NCBI RefSeq assembly: GCF_030605225.1
Contig: NZ_JAUWAV010000030.1
Coordinates: 1-53,073 of the forward strand
Direction of reading: 5' to 3'
DNA: 53,073 nt
From: Geoalkalibacter sp.
GTDB taxonomy: Bacteria > Desulfobacterota > Desulfuromonadia > Desulfuromonadales > Geoalkalibacteraceae
Positions 7,643 through 16,600 of the stretch are shown here, in pieces. The notes under the pieces were generated by a model. That model was given only the letters and a program-made list of their open reading frames with translations. It searched no databases and was not told where the DNA came from. The position numbers and the translations under genes were made by a program. Numbering within the stretch: position 1 is the stretch's first letter; each line of letters starts with the position of its first letter.

Positions 7643-9799
7643 CTAAAAGCCGCTCTCGCGGATGAGAATCCCTGCAGCCCGGCGCCAGAGGCGCGTGGCC
7701 AGACTTTCGGGCGCGCTCTCAAGCCGGACGACGCCGCGAAGAATCATGGCAGGGGCGGGTGCCGCCTGCGCTGGTTCGAGCAGCAGGCGATAGACGGGAA
7801 TCTCGGGCACATAGACACCGTCCGAGGACTGTCTCACGGCAATTTCTCCGCCATGCATCGAGCCCATCCAGGGCTCGGCGAGGGCGCGCGTGCCGGCGGC
7901 ATCCATGGCTTCGACCCGCACGGCGAAGGCCGCCCGCCCCACATCCTCCGGATAGAAGGTTCCCCGGGCGCCGACGCCGACGCGGCGCAGGTCGCTTTCC
8001 CGCACGTAGGCCTCAAGGGTTGCCGATTTCGGCGTGATGACCACCGCCAGCAGCTCATTGGCGCCGAGCCAGTCACCCACCTGCAAAGGTTCCATCCTTT
8101 CCACGACAACCCCGTCCAGGGGACTGCGCACGTTGAGCAGCTCCCGTTCGCGCAGGCGGCCCTGTTGCGCTGAAATCTCGGCCTCCAGCTCCTGCCAGGT
8201 CACGCGCGAGCGCTCTTGCAGCCCCGCGTGAACTCCTTGGAAATCCACGGCCCAGCGCAAATTGGCGATGCGGCGCTCGCCCTGCTCGATCTCCTGGTCG
8301 AGATCGGGGGATTCCAGAAGAAACAACGTGTCGCCCCGTGCGACCTGCTGCCCTACGGAGGTCGCGATCTGGGCGACGCGGGCGGATTGCGGGACATAAA
8401 CCCTGCCATGTTCCTGCGCCCGCCAGAGCGCCGGGGCGCTGATTTTGCCCTGCCAGGGAAAAAAGAGCAGGATCGCGCCCAGCAGGACAAGCATCAGGGT
8501 GCGCAAGCCGGCGCGATTCATCCGCATGTCCTTGGCTCTTGTGCGCCACTCGCCAACTTCGCGGGCCACCGGCTTGCCGATGAACCAGAGAATTTCCACT
8601 GCCATCAGAATAATCCCCAACACCTTGAAGAACAGGTGGTAGACGGTGAGGGCGATGCCGAGAAAAAGAAAAAAACGGTAAATCCATACCGCGAAGGCGT
8701 ACAGGATGAGAAAGCGGCGCTTGGCCGCAGGGAAATACTCGGGCGCGGGATCGCCGAAACCAAAGAGCCCTTCCCGAAGGCGCCAGCGCGCCAGGGCAAA
8801 GGAGCGCTCCTGCAGATTGGCGATGCCGAGGGCGTCGGACAGCAGGTAATAGCCGTCAAAGCGCATGAAGGGGTTGAGGTTGATGGCCAGGGTGAGGATC
8901 CAGGTGGTGGTGGCCAGCAGGAAGGCCAGGCTGCGCGCCATGCCGTCGGGCAGAAAACTCCACGCCAGAATGGCAAAGGAGGCGATCACCAGTTCGACGG
9001 CGATACCCGAGACGCCGATGGCAAGGCGTTGTCGGCGCGAGCGCAGCTTCCAGGCATCGGTGGTGTCGGTATAGAGCACCGGCCAGAGCACCATGAAGGC
9101 GACTCCCATGGTGGACACCCGGCATCCATGACGCTTGGCGGTACAGGCGTGGCCAAACTCGTGGAGAATTTTCGTCAGGGCCAGGGCCAGACCCATGAGC
9201 GCCATGCCTTCCAGGGTGAACAGATGGGAAAACGAGGTGACGAAGGTCTCCCAGCGTCGCTGGATCAGAAAAAAACCCGTCAGGCCGCAGGCCGTCGCCA
9301 GCAGCAGAAAGGGCGTCGACCACAGCCAGGCGATCTTGCGGATCAGGGCGTCCAGAAAACGATCGGGGCGCAGCAGGGGAATGCGGAAAAACAGATAGTT
9401 TTTGATCAGCCAAACCAGCGGATTGCCCTGTCCCCCGCGGGCTTGCGCCAGCAGGCGTTCCAGCGCCTGGGGGCCGCGGCTCTGCACCAGATTGTGCGTG
9501 GCGAGAAACCGGCTCAGATGCTCCAGATCTTCCGGGGTGGCCGCGAGAGTGCTGGTGGCGCGCAGATCGGTGAGAATTTGGGCCGCATCGCCCCAACTCC
9601 AGCGGGAGAGGAGCTCAAATTCAAGCCGGCCGATGCGGAAAAAACGCTGGGCGACCGGATCGTGCAGGGTCCAGGTCGGAGAGCCGTCGCCGGCGGAAGG
9701 GCCGGGATAGAGGCTCAGCTCCTCGCGCAGGGGCGGCAGGCTCCTGGCCTGGGCCATGGCGGCGGCCAGTTGTGCAGGATGAGCGACCAGGGTTGCCAT
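7643..9799 (-). CDS. PqqD-like / M50 zinc metallopeptidase / HlyD fusion, export component
   Basis: This 718-aa inner-membrane protein has three parts. An N-terminal PqqD-like segment (about 40-105, WTLHDPVAQRFFRIGRLEFELL) precedes an M50 site-2-protease-like membrane domain. That domain carries HEFGH at 213-217 and NPFMRFDG with D315 as third metal ligand. After a membrane segment near 440-455, a HlyD-type barrel-sandwich and hairpin region fills 465-680. The ATG overlaps the upstream stop (TGATG), so translation is coupled to the GAF-HlyD gene. It is the last gene of the locus behind the giant LEPR-XLL protein. I infer a role in processing or exporting that protein; actual proteolysis is unproven. 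Confidence 0.85.
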   Translation of the reverse strand: MATLVAHPAQLAAAMAQARSLPPLREELSLYPGPSAGDGSPTWTLHDPVAQRFFRIGRLEFELLSRWSWGDAAQILTDLRATSTLAATPEDLEHLSRFLATHNLVQSRGPQALERLLAQARGGQGNPLVWLIKNYLFFRIPLLRPDRFLDALIRKIAWLWSTPFLLLATACGLTGFFLIQRRWETFVTSFSHLFTLEGMALMGLALALTKILHEFGHACTAKRHGCRVSTMGVAFMVLWPVLYTDTTDAWKLRSRRQRLAIGVSGIAVELVIASFAILAWSFLPDGMARSLAFLLATTTWILTLAINLNPFMRFDGYYLLSDALGIANLQERSFALARWRLREGLFGFGDPAPEYFPAAKRRFLILYAFAVWIYRFFLFLGIALTVYHLFFKVLGIILMAVEILWFIGKPVAREVGEWRTRAKDMRMNRAGLRTLMLVLLGAILLFFPWQGKISAPALWRAQEHGRVYVPQSARVAQIATSVGQQVARGDTLFLLESPDLDQEIEQGERRIANLRWAVDFQGVHAGLQERSRVTWQELEAEISAQQGRLRERELLNVRSPLDGVVVERMEPLQVGDWLGANELLAVVITPKSATLEAYVRESDLRRVGVGARGTFYPEDVGRAAFAVRVEAMDAAGTRALAEPWMGSMHGGEIAVRQSSDGVYVPEIPVYRLLLEPAQAAPAPAMILRGVVRLESAPESLATRLWRRAAGILIRESGF

Positions 9800-11166
9800 C
9801 AGATGCCGAGATATTTGCGCACGGCGGCCAGGGGCCGCCGCAGCAGATGCAGGCCGAGCAGGGTTCGTTCGCCATAGACTCGGGCGGTGCCCTTGAGGCC
9901 GATGCGCAAGGGCTGCTCGTTTGGTTCAAAGGCGGCCGCCAGGCGATAGGCAAAGACCCCCTCGGGCGTGGCCGATGCCTGATAGCCGGCATAGCGAAGT
10001 TTCGCGTCCACCGGGCGATGGGGGTCGGTGTTGAGAAACAGGCGCACCGCCGCGCCGGGCTCCAGGGCGATGGCGTCGGCCACGGCAAGCCGGATTTCAA
10101 GTTCCGTGGCGCCGGGGTCGGCGATCATGAGAATGCGCTCGCCCATCACCACCGGGCGACCGATCCAATCGTTGACATCGCTGAAGATCGCGATGCCGTC
10201 GCGCGGAGCGCGAATCACGGTACGCTCCCTGAGGCTCTTGAGGTAGGCCAGCTCGGCCGCGTGCTGTTCCACCCGGCCCTGCAGCACCGGCAGATTGACC
10301 TTGGCCCGAGAATCGAAAACCGCTTGCTGGGCCGCCTGGCGATACTCAGCCTCCGCCACTTCCAGGGTCTTCTGGGCCACCTCCAGGCGGGACAGGAGTC
10401 GGGTTCCATCCAGAAGCACCAACGGCTCGCCCTCGTGAACCGGGCTGTTGGGGCGCACCTCGAAGCGATCGATCACGCCATCCATGGGCGCGCGCACCAG
10501 CACGGGATCGCGGGCGATCACCTCGGCCGGCGCCAGGGCCGACTGATGAACCGGAATCAGTGCCGCGCCCAGCAGCAGTGCCGCGGCCGCCAGCCATTTT
10601 TTGCCCGCGAGCAGAGCCAGGCGCGGGCCTTTTTTTGTTTGTCGCAGCCCCCCCCAGGCATGGCCGTAGGCGTCGGCCAGATAACCAAGCAGATGCATTT
10701 CTCCATCGCCCCAGGGCCCCTCCCGCGCCAGGATCAGGGCGCCCAGGCTCTCGCCCCGGTAGCGCAGCGGCACCCACAGAGCTAGCGGGGGAAGCCACTC
10801 GGCCCACTGCTCGGCCAGTTCCGGCGGTAGATCCGTGGCGCGAAATGGGAACATCTTCTCTTTCGCCGCCGTCGGCAGATGCCGGCCCACCCGTTCCATC
10901 CACACGATAAAAGGTGCATGGGGATCGGCCGCCGCAAGTCCCGAAACCGCCGCGATCCTTCCCGCGTCTTTGCGGTCGAAACGCCACAGCAGAGCCTGCC
11001 GATAGGGCAGCAGCTCATGGGTGTCGTTGACCATCAGAAAGTGCAGCTCGGCTTCGCTTGCGGCCTGTCGCGCGCGTTTTTCCAGCTCGATGAACACGCC
11101 GAACCCGCGCGGTGCCGCGGGCTGGGCGGTCTCGGAATCGGCCGTGGGAATCTGGCGAACGTTCAA
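9799..11166 (-). CDS. GAF-like domain fused to a membrane-anchored HlyD adaptor
   Basis: The 455-aa product has a GAF-like N-terminal half (about 28-175, with LWVPLRYRGESLGALILAREGPW). One transmembrane helix follows at about 187-205, then a periplasmic HlyD-type adaptor: barrel-sandwich at about 218-255 (VLVRAPMDGVIDRF), a coiled hairpin at 258-325, and a second lipoyl half. A cytoplasmic sensor on a periplasmic adaptor is uncommon. The start appears to be TTG at 11166, 18 bases after the upstream gene's TAA in the same frame, with only a weak ribosome site, suggesting reinitiation. It is cotranscribed with the TolC, HlyD and M50 genes. Confidence 0.82.
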   Translation of the reverse strand: MNVRQIPTADSETAQPAAPRGFGVFIELEKRARQAASEAELHFLMVNDTHELLPYRQALLWRFDRKDAGRIAAVSGLAAADPHAPFIVWMERVGRHLPTAAKEKMFPFRATDLPPELAEQWAEWLPPLALWVPLRYRGESLGALILAREGPWGDGEMHLLGYLADAYGHAWGGLRQTKKGPRLALLAGKKWLAAAALLLGAALIPVHQSALAPAEVIARDPVLVRAPMDGVIDRFEVRPNSPVHEGEPLVLLDGTRLLSRLEVAQKTLEVAEAEYRQAAQQAVFDSRAKVNLPVLQGRVEQHAAELAYLKSLRERTVIRAPRDGIAIFSDVNDWIGRPVVMGERILMIADPGATELEIRLAVADAIALEPGAAVRLFLNTDPHRPVDAKLRYAGYQASATPEGVFAYRLAAAFEPNEQPLRIGLKGTARVYGERTLLGLHLLRRPLAAVRKYLGI

Positions 11167-11184
11167 TGCGGTTGACTCGCGAGG

Positions 11185-11946
11185 TTAGGGTTTTTCCAGG
11201 CCTGCCGTGCCGCTCATGCCGACGCGCAGCTCGGCGGCCGCGGCCACCAGGCGGCCAAAGACCTTGACCGACTGACTCACCGGATCGATGCGGGCGCCCA
11301 GCCGCGTGACCTCTGCGGCGTAGGCACGTTGCGTCTCCTCGATATGCACCTTGAAGCGTTTGCCCGGAGCCAGCCAGGAAAGCCACGGCGAGGGCACGAT
11401 CATCTCAATTTCCAGATCCTTGTCGGACAGGATCTCCATCAGCTCCTGTCCCTCGGCGACATGCTGGTGGCGCCTGACCTTCAATTCGGCCACCCGCCCG
11501 GCGAAGGGCGCGGCAACACCGCAGCGCTCGACAATCGCTTTCATGATGTCCGTTTCCGCCCTGGCCGCCTGAACCCGGGCCTCGGACGTTTCCAGATCAA
11601 GGGTGCTGATGGACCCCAGGGGCGCGAGATCCTTGTACACCTCGTTGGTCTTGACCGCTTCCAGCAGCTGCGCATCCGCCTTGGCAAGCCGCGCCTGGTG
11701 CAGTCGGCAATCCAGGGCGACCAGCCGCTGTCCCTTGCTGAAGGCTTCCCCCTCGCGAATGCCGAGTTCGGTGATTTTTCCCGCCAGCTCACTGGACAAC
11801 ACCGTGCTGTGGCGCGGAACGAGCTGCACGCGGATGGCCGCCGGCGACAGGGCCTGGGGCGAGGGCGTTTGCGCGCTCAGGGGCTGCGCGGCGAAAAGGG
11901 TCAGGGTGGTGACCGCGAGGGTCAAGGCTTTCAGGAGAGGGTTCAT
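11185..11946 (-). CDS. Small HlyD/RND-type periplasmic adaptor
   Basis: The product is about 253 aa with an N-terminal signal peptide (MNPLLKALTLAVTTLTLFAAQPLSA). The mature part has a split lipoyl/barrel-sandwich motif (VLSSELAGKITELGIREGEAFSKGQRLVALD and APFAGRVAELKVRRHQHVAEGQ) around a short coiled hairpin. It lacks a long transmembrane anchor and is shorter than typical HlyD proteins. An in-frame GTG at 11961 overlaps the TolC-family stop (GTGA) and would add five residues; I chose the ATG at 11946 because it begins a classical signal peptide. It probably bridges the inner-membrane fusion proteins to the outer-membrane channel. Confidence 0.83.
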   Translation of the reverse strand: MNPLLKALTLAVTTLTLFAAQPLSAQTPSPQALSPAAIRVQLVPRHSTVLSSELAGKITELGIREGEAFSKGQRLVALDCRLHQARLAKADAQLLEAVKTNEVYKDLAPLGSISTLDLETSEARVQAARAETDIMKAIVERCGVAAPFAGRVAELKVRRHQHVAEGQELMEILSDKDLEIEMIVPSPWLSWLAPGKRFKVHIEETQRAYAAEVTRLGARIDPVSQSVKVFGRLVAAAAELRVGMSGTAGLEKP

Positions 11947-11957
11947 GGATATTCCCG

Positions 11958-13553
11958 TCACTGAGCTCTGGCCAATTGAAGTTTGGCGAGTTCGTCGAGC
12001 AGCCTGGTCTGAATATGGCCCTGGTTCCAGTAGTCAAGCGCCTTGCCGATGGCCCTCTTGAGGGTCTCCAGGTCATGGGCCTCGACGGCCTCGGGCAGGG
12101 GATCCAGACCGATGGAGACAAAGAGATTGGCGACCGCCCCCTGCATCTCGGCATAGGCGCGATAGCGGCCGACCTCGGCGAAGGCGGCGGACATGCGCGC
12201 GCGAATGCGCTGCAGAGGGCTTTGCGCCTGACTCTCGGCGGCGTTTTCGACATGCTTGAAAATGCGCTGCTCGATATCGCCGAGCAGCTGTGCCTGCTCG
12301 TAGAGCTGGGTGCTGCGCACATAGTTCTGGTAACCCACATGCACCTGGGTCAGGGCCGCCATGGCCAGAGCCAGCCGCCGCACCTCCCCGACCTGCTCCT
12401 GGGCTTTGGCCACCCGCAGGGTGGTGGGGGCGCTCACCAGGTTGAGGAGGTTCCAAGTGACGCGGGCGCCGGCTTCCGCCCAGTTGGAATTGATCAGATA
12501 GGAGTTGCTGTCGTACTGCAGCGCCCCGTGCAGGGAAAGTCCGGGCAGCAGGCGCAGCAGCGCCTTGCGGGCTTCAAGCGCGGTGATGCGGCGCTGATAG
12601 GCTTCTTCGCGCATTTCCGGACGATTGAGCAGAGCCAGGGTTTCCATGTCTTCGAGTTCCAGGGAAACACGGGGAATTTTCATGGCCTCCGCGGCCACGG
12701 GCGCCAGGCTATAGGCCGTGCCGGGAGAAAGACCCATGAGGGAGGCCAGTTCGGCCTTGGCCACGGCTAGGTCGCGCTCCAAGGTTTCCAGATCGCGGAT
12801 GACCTCGACCAGGCCTTTCTGGTACTGCAGGATTTCCAGGGGCGCGGACAGCCGCCGCGTTTCGATGAGCCGCGCATCCTCCAGGGCGCCGCGCGCCTCC
12901 GCGATCAGCGGCGCCAGTTCGCGCGCCAGGGGTTCGGCGGTGGCGGCTTTCCAGTAGGCGGCGCGCACCTGCTGCACGATCTGATTGACCACCCGCCGCC
13001 GCCGTTCCTGGGCAATCAGGGCCTGATCGGCGTTTTGATGGGCCTGATAATAGCTCACGCCGAAATCGAGAAGGTTCCAGGTGAGGGTCAGATCGGCATG
13101 ACGACGGGTTCGGTCCTGGCTGACCGTGGGATCAACGGAGGTGGCTCCGGTCGCGGTGTTGCGGCTCAGGGTCAGGTTTTCATTGGAGCGGGTCACCCAG
13201 CCGGCATTGGCGGCCAGCCGGGGCAGCATTTCAAGGCTGGCCAGATCGGTCTGGCGGTGGCGCAGGACCTCCTCCATCAGGCTCAGCCGGTGCTCAAGGT
13301 TGTATTTGAGCGCCCTGGCGATGGCTTCCTCAAGGCTGATGGGGCCGGTGACCGGCTCGACCTCGGCAAAAAGGCTTTGGGTGTCGGCCGCCACCAGTGC
13401 CTGCTGCTCTTGCGCCGTGATCAGGCGTGGCGTCACGGCGCAGCCGCTCAGCAGTGCCGCGGACAGTAGAAGAAAGGCGATCCCTCGGCCCGCGCCGGGC
13501 AGAAAAGTCTGGATGGCGCAGGGTTGGCGGTTGAAGCGAGATGCTGTGGTCAT
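11958..13553 (-). CDS. TolC-family outer-membrane efflux lipoprotein
   Basis: This 531-aa protein starts with a lipoprotein signal whose lipobox is LSGC, lipidated at C38. The rest has the two repeated long coiled-coil halves of TolC-family channels, with SLEEAIARALKYNLEHRL at about 72-89 and SLELEDMETLALLNRPEMREE at about 297-317 starting each repeat. It should form the trimeric outer-membrane channel and periplasmic tunnel of this locus. GGAG lies 8 bases before the ATG. It begins 62 bases after the stop of the giant surface protein and overlaps or abuts the next adaptor gene, so it is part of the same operon. Confidence 0.92.
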   Translation of the reverse strand: MTTASRFNRQPCAIQTFLPGAGRGIAFLLLSAALLSGCAVTPRLITAQEQQALVAADTQSLFAEVEPVTGPISLEEAIARALKYNLEHRLSLMEEVLRHRQTDLASLEMLPRLAANAGWVTRSNENLTLSRNTATGATSVDPTVSQDRTRRHADLTLTWNLLDFGVSYYQAHQNADQALIAQERRRRVVNQIVQQVRAAYWKAATAEPLARELAPLIAEARGALEDARLIETRRLSAPLEILQYQKGLVEVIRDLETLERDLAVAKAELASLMGLSPGTAYSLAPVAAEAMKIPRVSLELEDMETLALLNRPEMREEAYQRRITALEARKALLRLLPGLSLHGALQYDSNSYLINSNWAEAGARVTWNLLNLVSAPTTLRVAKAQEQVGEVRRLALAMAALTQVHVGYQNYVRSTQLYEQAQLLGDIEQRIFKHVENAAESQAQSPLQRIRARMSAAFAEVGRYRAYAEMQGAVANLFVSIGLDPLPEAVEAHDLETLKRAIGKALDYWNQGHIQTRLLDELAKLQLARAQ

Positions 13554-13615
13554 TGTTTCGATCTCCTGGTCAGAAATTCCATGGGATGATTTCGCGTGAT
13601 CCCCGTTTGTCGGTT

Positions 13616-16600
13616 TCAGCCGGCGGTTTCCTCCAGCGGCGCCCCTTGCTCAAGCTCAAGCAGGCTCTCCAGGAGTTGCGCGGCTTCGCCGAAGCGCAAA
13701 CCGGCCGCCGCCGAGGCCAACTGCTGCGCGATGGAGGGTTTGCCGATCAGGGCGCCTGCCGGCGGGGCCGGCCGCGGCTCGGCTTGCGGCGTCTGAGGAG
13801 CATCCTGGGTGCCGGGATCGGGCTGTTCTTCAGGGTTCGTTTCGCCATTCGTGGTGGGTTCCAACTCCTCGCCGATGGTCAGCACGAAGCTGGCGACGGC
13901 TTCCGCGCCCTTGGTGTCGCGTGCGATGACGCGAATGAGAATGCGGCCGATTTTCTCGGGGGCTTTGACGGTAAACGTTCCGCTGACCGGATCAAACACC
14001 AGCCACCCGGGCAGGGGCGAGCCATCCTGGAGGGTTGCTTCGAGACTCACGCCGGCCTCGGCATCGGTATGCACGAAGGTGCCCGCAGGCAGGATGAAGG
14101 TGGCGTTGACTCCAGCCGGCACATAGCGATCCCGGGGCGGCATGGCCAGCATCAGGCTGTTGTCGCCCGTATTCCCCTCGGCCAGAACCACCGGCGCGGG
14201 GCGGGATGCAAATACCTGCGGCTCATAGGCGATGCTCTGCGGAGCACTCGGCGCGGGCGCGCTGCTCAACACCGGAGGTTGTGGCGGCGGCGGTGGCACC
14301 ATGGACGAAGGCGGCGCCACAGGAGCCGTGATCGCTTGCGGTGGTGGCGGCGGAGCCGGTGTGGGTGGTTCCGGAGCTGGTGCGGGTGGTTCCGGGCCTG
14401 GCGCGGGTGGTTCCGGAGTTGGCGTGGGTGGTTCCGGAGTTGGGGGCGACAGGATCGTCAACTCGTTGGACGAGGCGTCGCCGAGGCTGTTCCCCGCGGC
14501 ATCGGTGATGATGGCGACAACCTCGAAGGGGCCGATGCCCAGGGGCGCGAGGACACCGGCGATGGGCGTCGCGGCGGCAAGGTTCAGGCTCCAGGTGCCG
14601 CCGCTTTCCACGGCGACCGCATAGGTTGCGCCGTTGATGGTGACCGTCAGTGTTTCTCCGGAAGAGAGCACCGCCGTGCCGGTCAGGGTCGGCAGCGGAT
14701 CCAGGGTGGTCAGGTGGTTGACCGTCACCGGCCCGAGCGGGGTGCTGGTGTCGACGGTCAGGGTGTAGCTCGCGGAGGAAGCGCTGACGTTGCCCGCCGC
14801 ATCGGTGGCGGTCACGGTGAAGCTATGGTGGCCCTCTGCAAGGGGACTGGTCGTGAAGACCCATCGGCCCTCGGCGTTCGTCACCGTGGTGCCCAGCAGG
14901 GTCGTTCCGCGGTAAATCGAGACGGTGCTGTGCGGCTCGGCGGTTCCGCCCAGGGTAGGCGTCCTGTCGTTGGTGGTGCCGCCGTTGGGAACATTGCCGA
15001 GAATCGGCTCGGCATCGTCGTCGGCATGGGTGATGACCGGGATTGAGGGCGGGGTGGTGTCCCGGAGATGGATCGTCACCGTGCCGCTGGCGTTGTGCAC
15101 TCCGTCGCCGGTCTGGATGCTGAGCACAAACTGCGGGGTGGTTTCGTAATCAAGGCGGCTGCTGTCGGCCACGCGGATCGCGCCGCTGCTCGGGTCGATG
15201 GCAAAAGCGCCGCTCTCGTTGCCGGCGATGATGCCGTAGGTGAGCATGTCGCCATCGGCGTCGCTGCCCGCCACGGTCTGCACCAGAGTGCCGGTGGGGC
15301 TGTTCTCGTCGATCGTGACCGTGTAGTTGGGGAGCACTGGCGCATTGTCGTTGAGGTTGAGCACATTCAGGGTGATGTCGACCGAGGTCGACCAGTTGCC
15401 GGCGGCATCCCGGGCCTGAACGCCATAAATGAAGCTGTTCGCGCCGGTTTCGTAATCGTTTTGCGCCACGCCGGCCGCGACTCCGGCGGCGGTGATGCGA
15501 ATCCGGCCTTCGCTGTCGATGCTGAAACAGCCATCGGCACTGGTGGCGCCGCCGTTGGCGCTGAAACGAAACTCGGTGACACCTTCATTGTCCGTTGCCG
15601 CGACGCTGGCCACCACGGCATCGGCCTGCTGATTTTCCGCATAGCCAAAGCTTTGATCGGCGGGTATGGTCGGAGCATCGGCATCGATGGTTCGATCATC
15701 ATCCAACTCATCGCTGGAGCCGACGGGTCCGTCATTGCCGATGGCGCCGGTAAAAATGACGCCGCCGCCGTTATCGAGAATCCTGGCGGTTGCTATGACG
15801 GTGTGTGCCGGATGGGTGGATTCGATGTTGGTGGGATTGGCGTCTTCATCAAATTCCTGATGCGCCAGGGTCGCCTTGAGCTGGAAGGTTTCCGGGCCTT
15901 CGTACACCGCATCCTGCTCGGCGCGGATATCGACGGCGATATAAAGATTGCCCTCTTCATTGAAGGCGGGCAACGCCTTGTCGGGGTCGTAGGCTTCCCA
16001 GATCGGCTCTCCGTGGTTGTCCACTCCGACATAAACCTTGATGACATTCTTGCCGTCCCAGATCGAAGGAATCTCCGCCTGACCCGCCTCGGCACCGCCG
16101 TGGTTCACCAGTTCAAGGGTGACGCTCTGACCGGAATCGCCGCGCAGGGTGAAGATGACGAAATCAGAACCTTCATTGACGGAAACATCCGCACCGGCAA
16201 AGGACAGAGCGCGGTCGTCGTCCAGCGCAGGATAGCCGTCATCGCCGGGCTGATTCGGGTCGCCGCTGCCGTTGTCGGACAGATGGATGTCGCCGGTGCC
16301 GTCATCGAAAATGCCGGCAATGCCGTGGATGGTTTCACCGGAGCCCGGCCTGGTCACCCCGAGGGAGAAGCCTTCCTGACCCTCGAATACGGCATCATTG
16401 ACGATGGTGGTACGCACCAGCAGCGTGCCGCCTGCGGCGATGGTCAGGTCGGTGCCGGGCGTGTAGTCCGTCCAGGCGTTATTGGCGTAGACCTGCAAGC
16501 CGGGGCCGAAGTCGGCGCCCAGCGTGGCCGTGCCCTCCTGCGGATGCAGGCGAATCACCTGACCGCCGTGGCCCTGGACGGTAAAGACCGCATAAGGCGA

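Noticed and set aside
14340-14450. Tandem repeat as a CRISPR array
   Set aside because: Units are contiguous 21-mers without spacers and encode a regular proline-rich stalk in frame.
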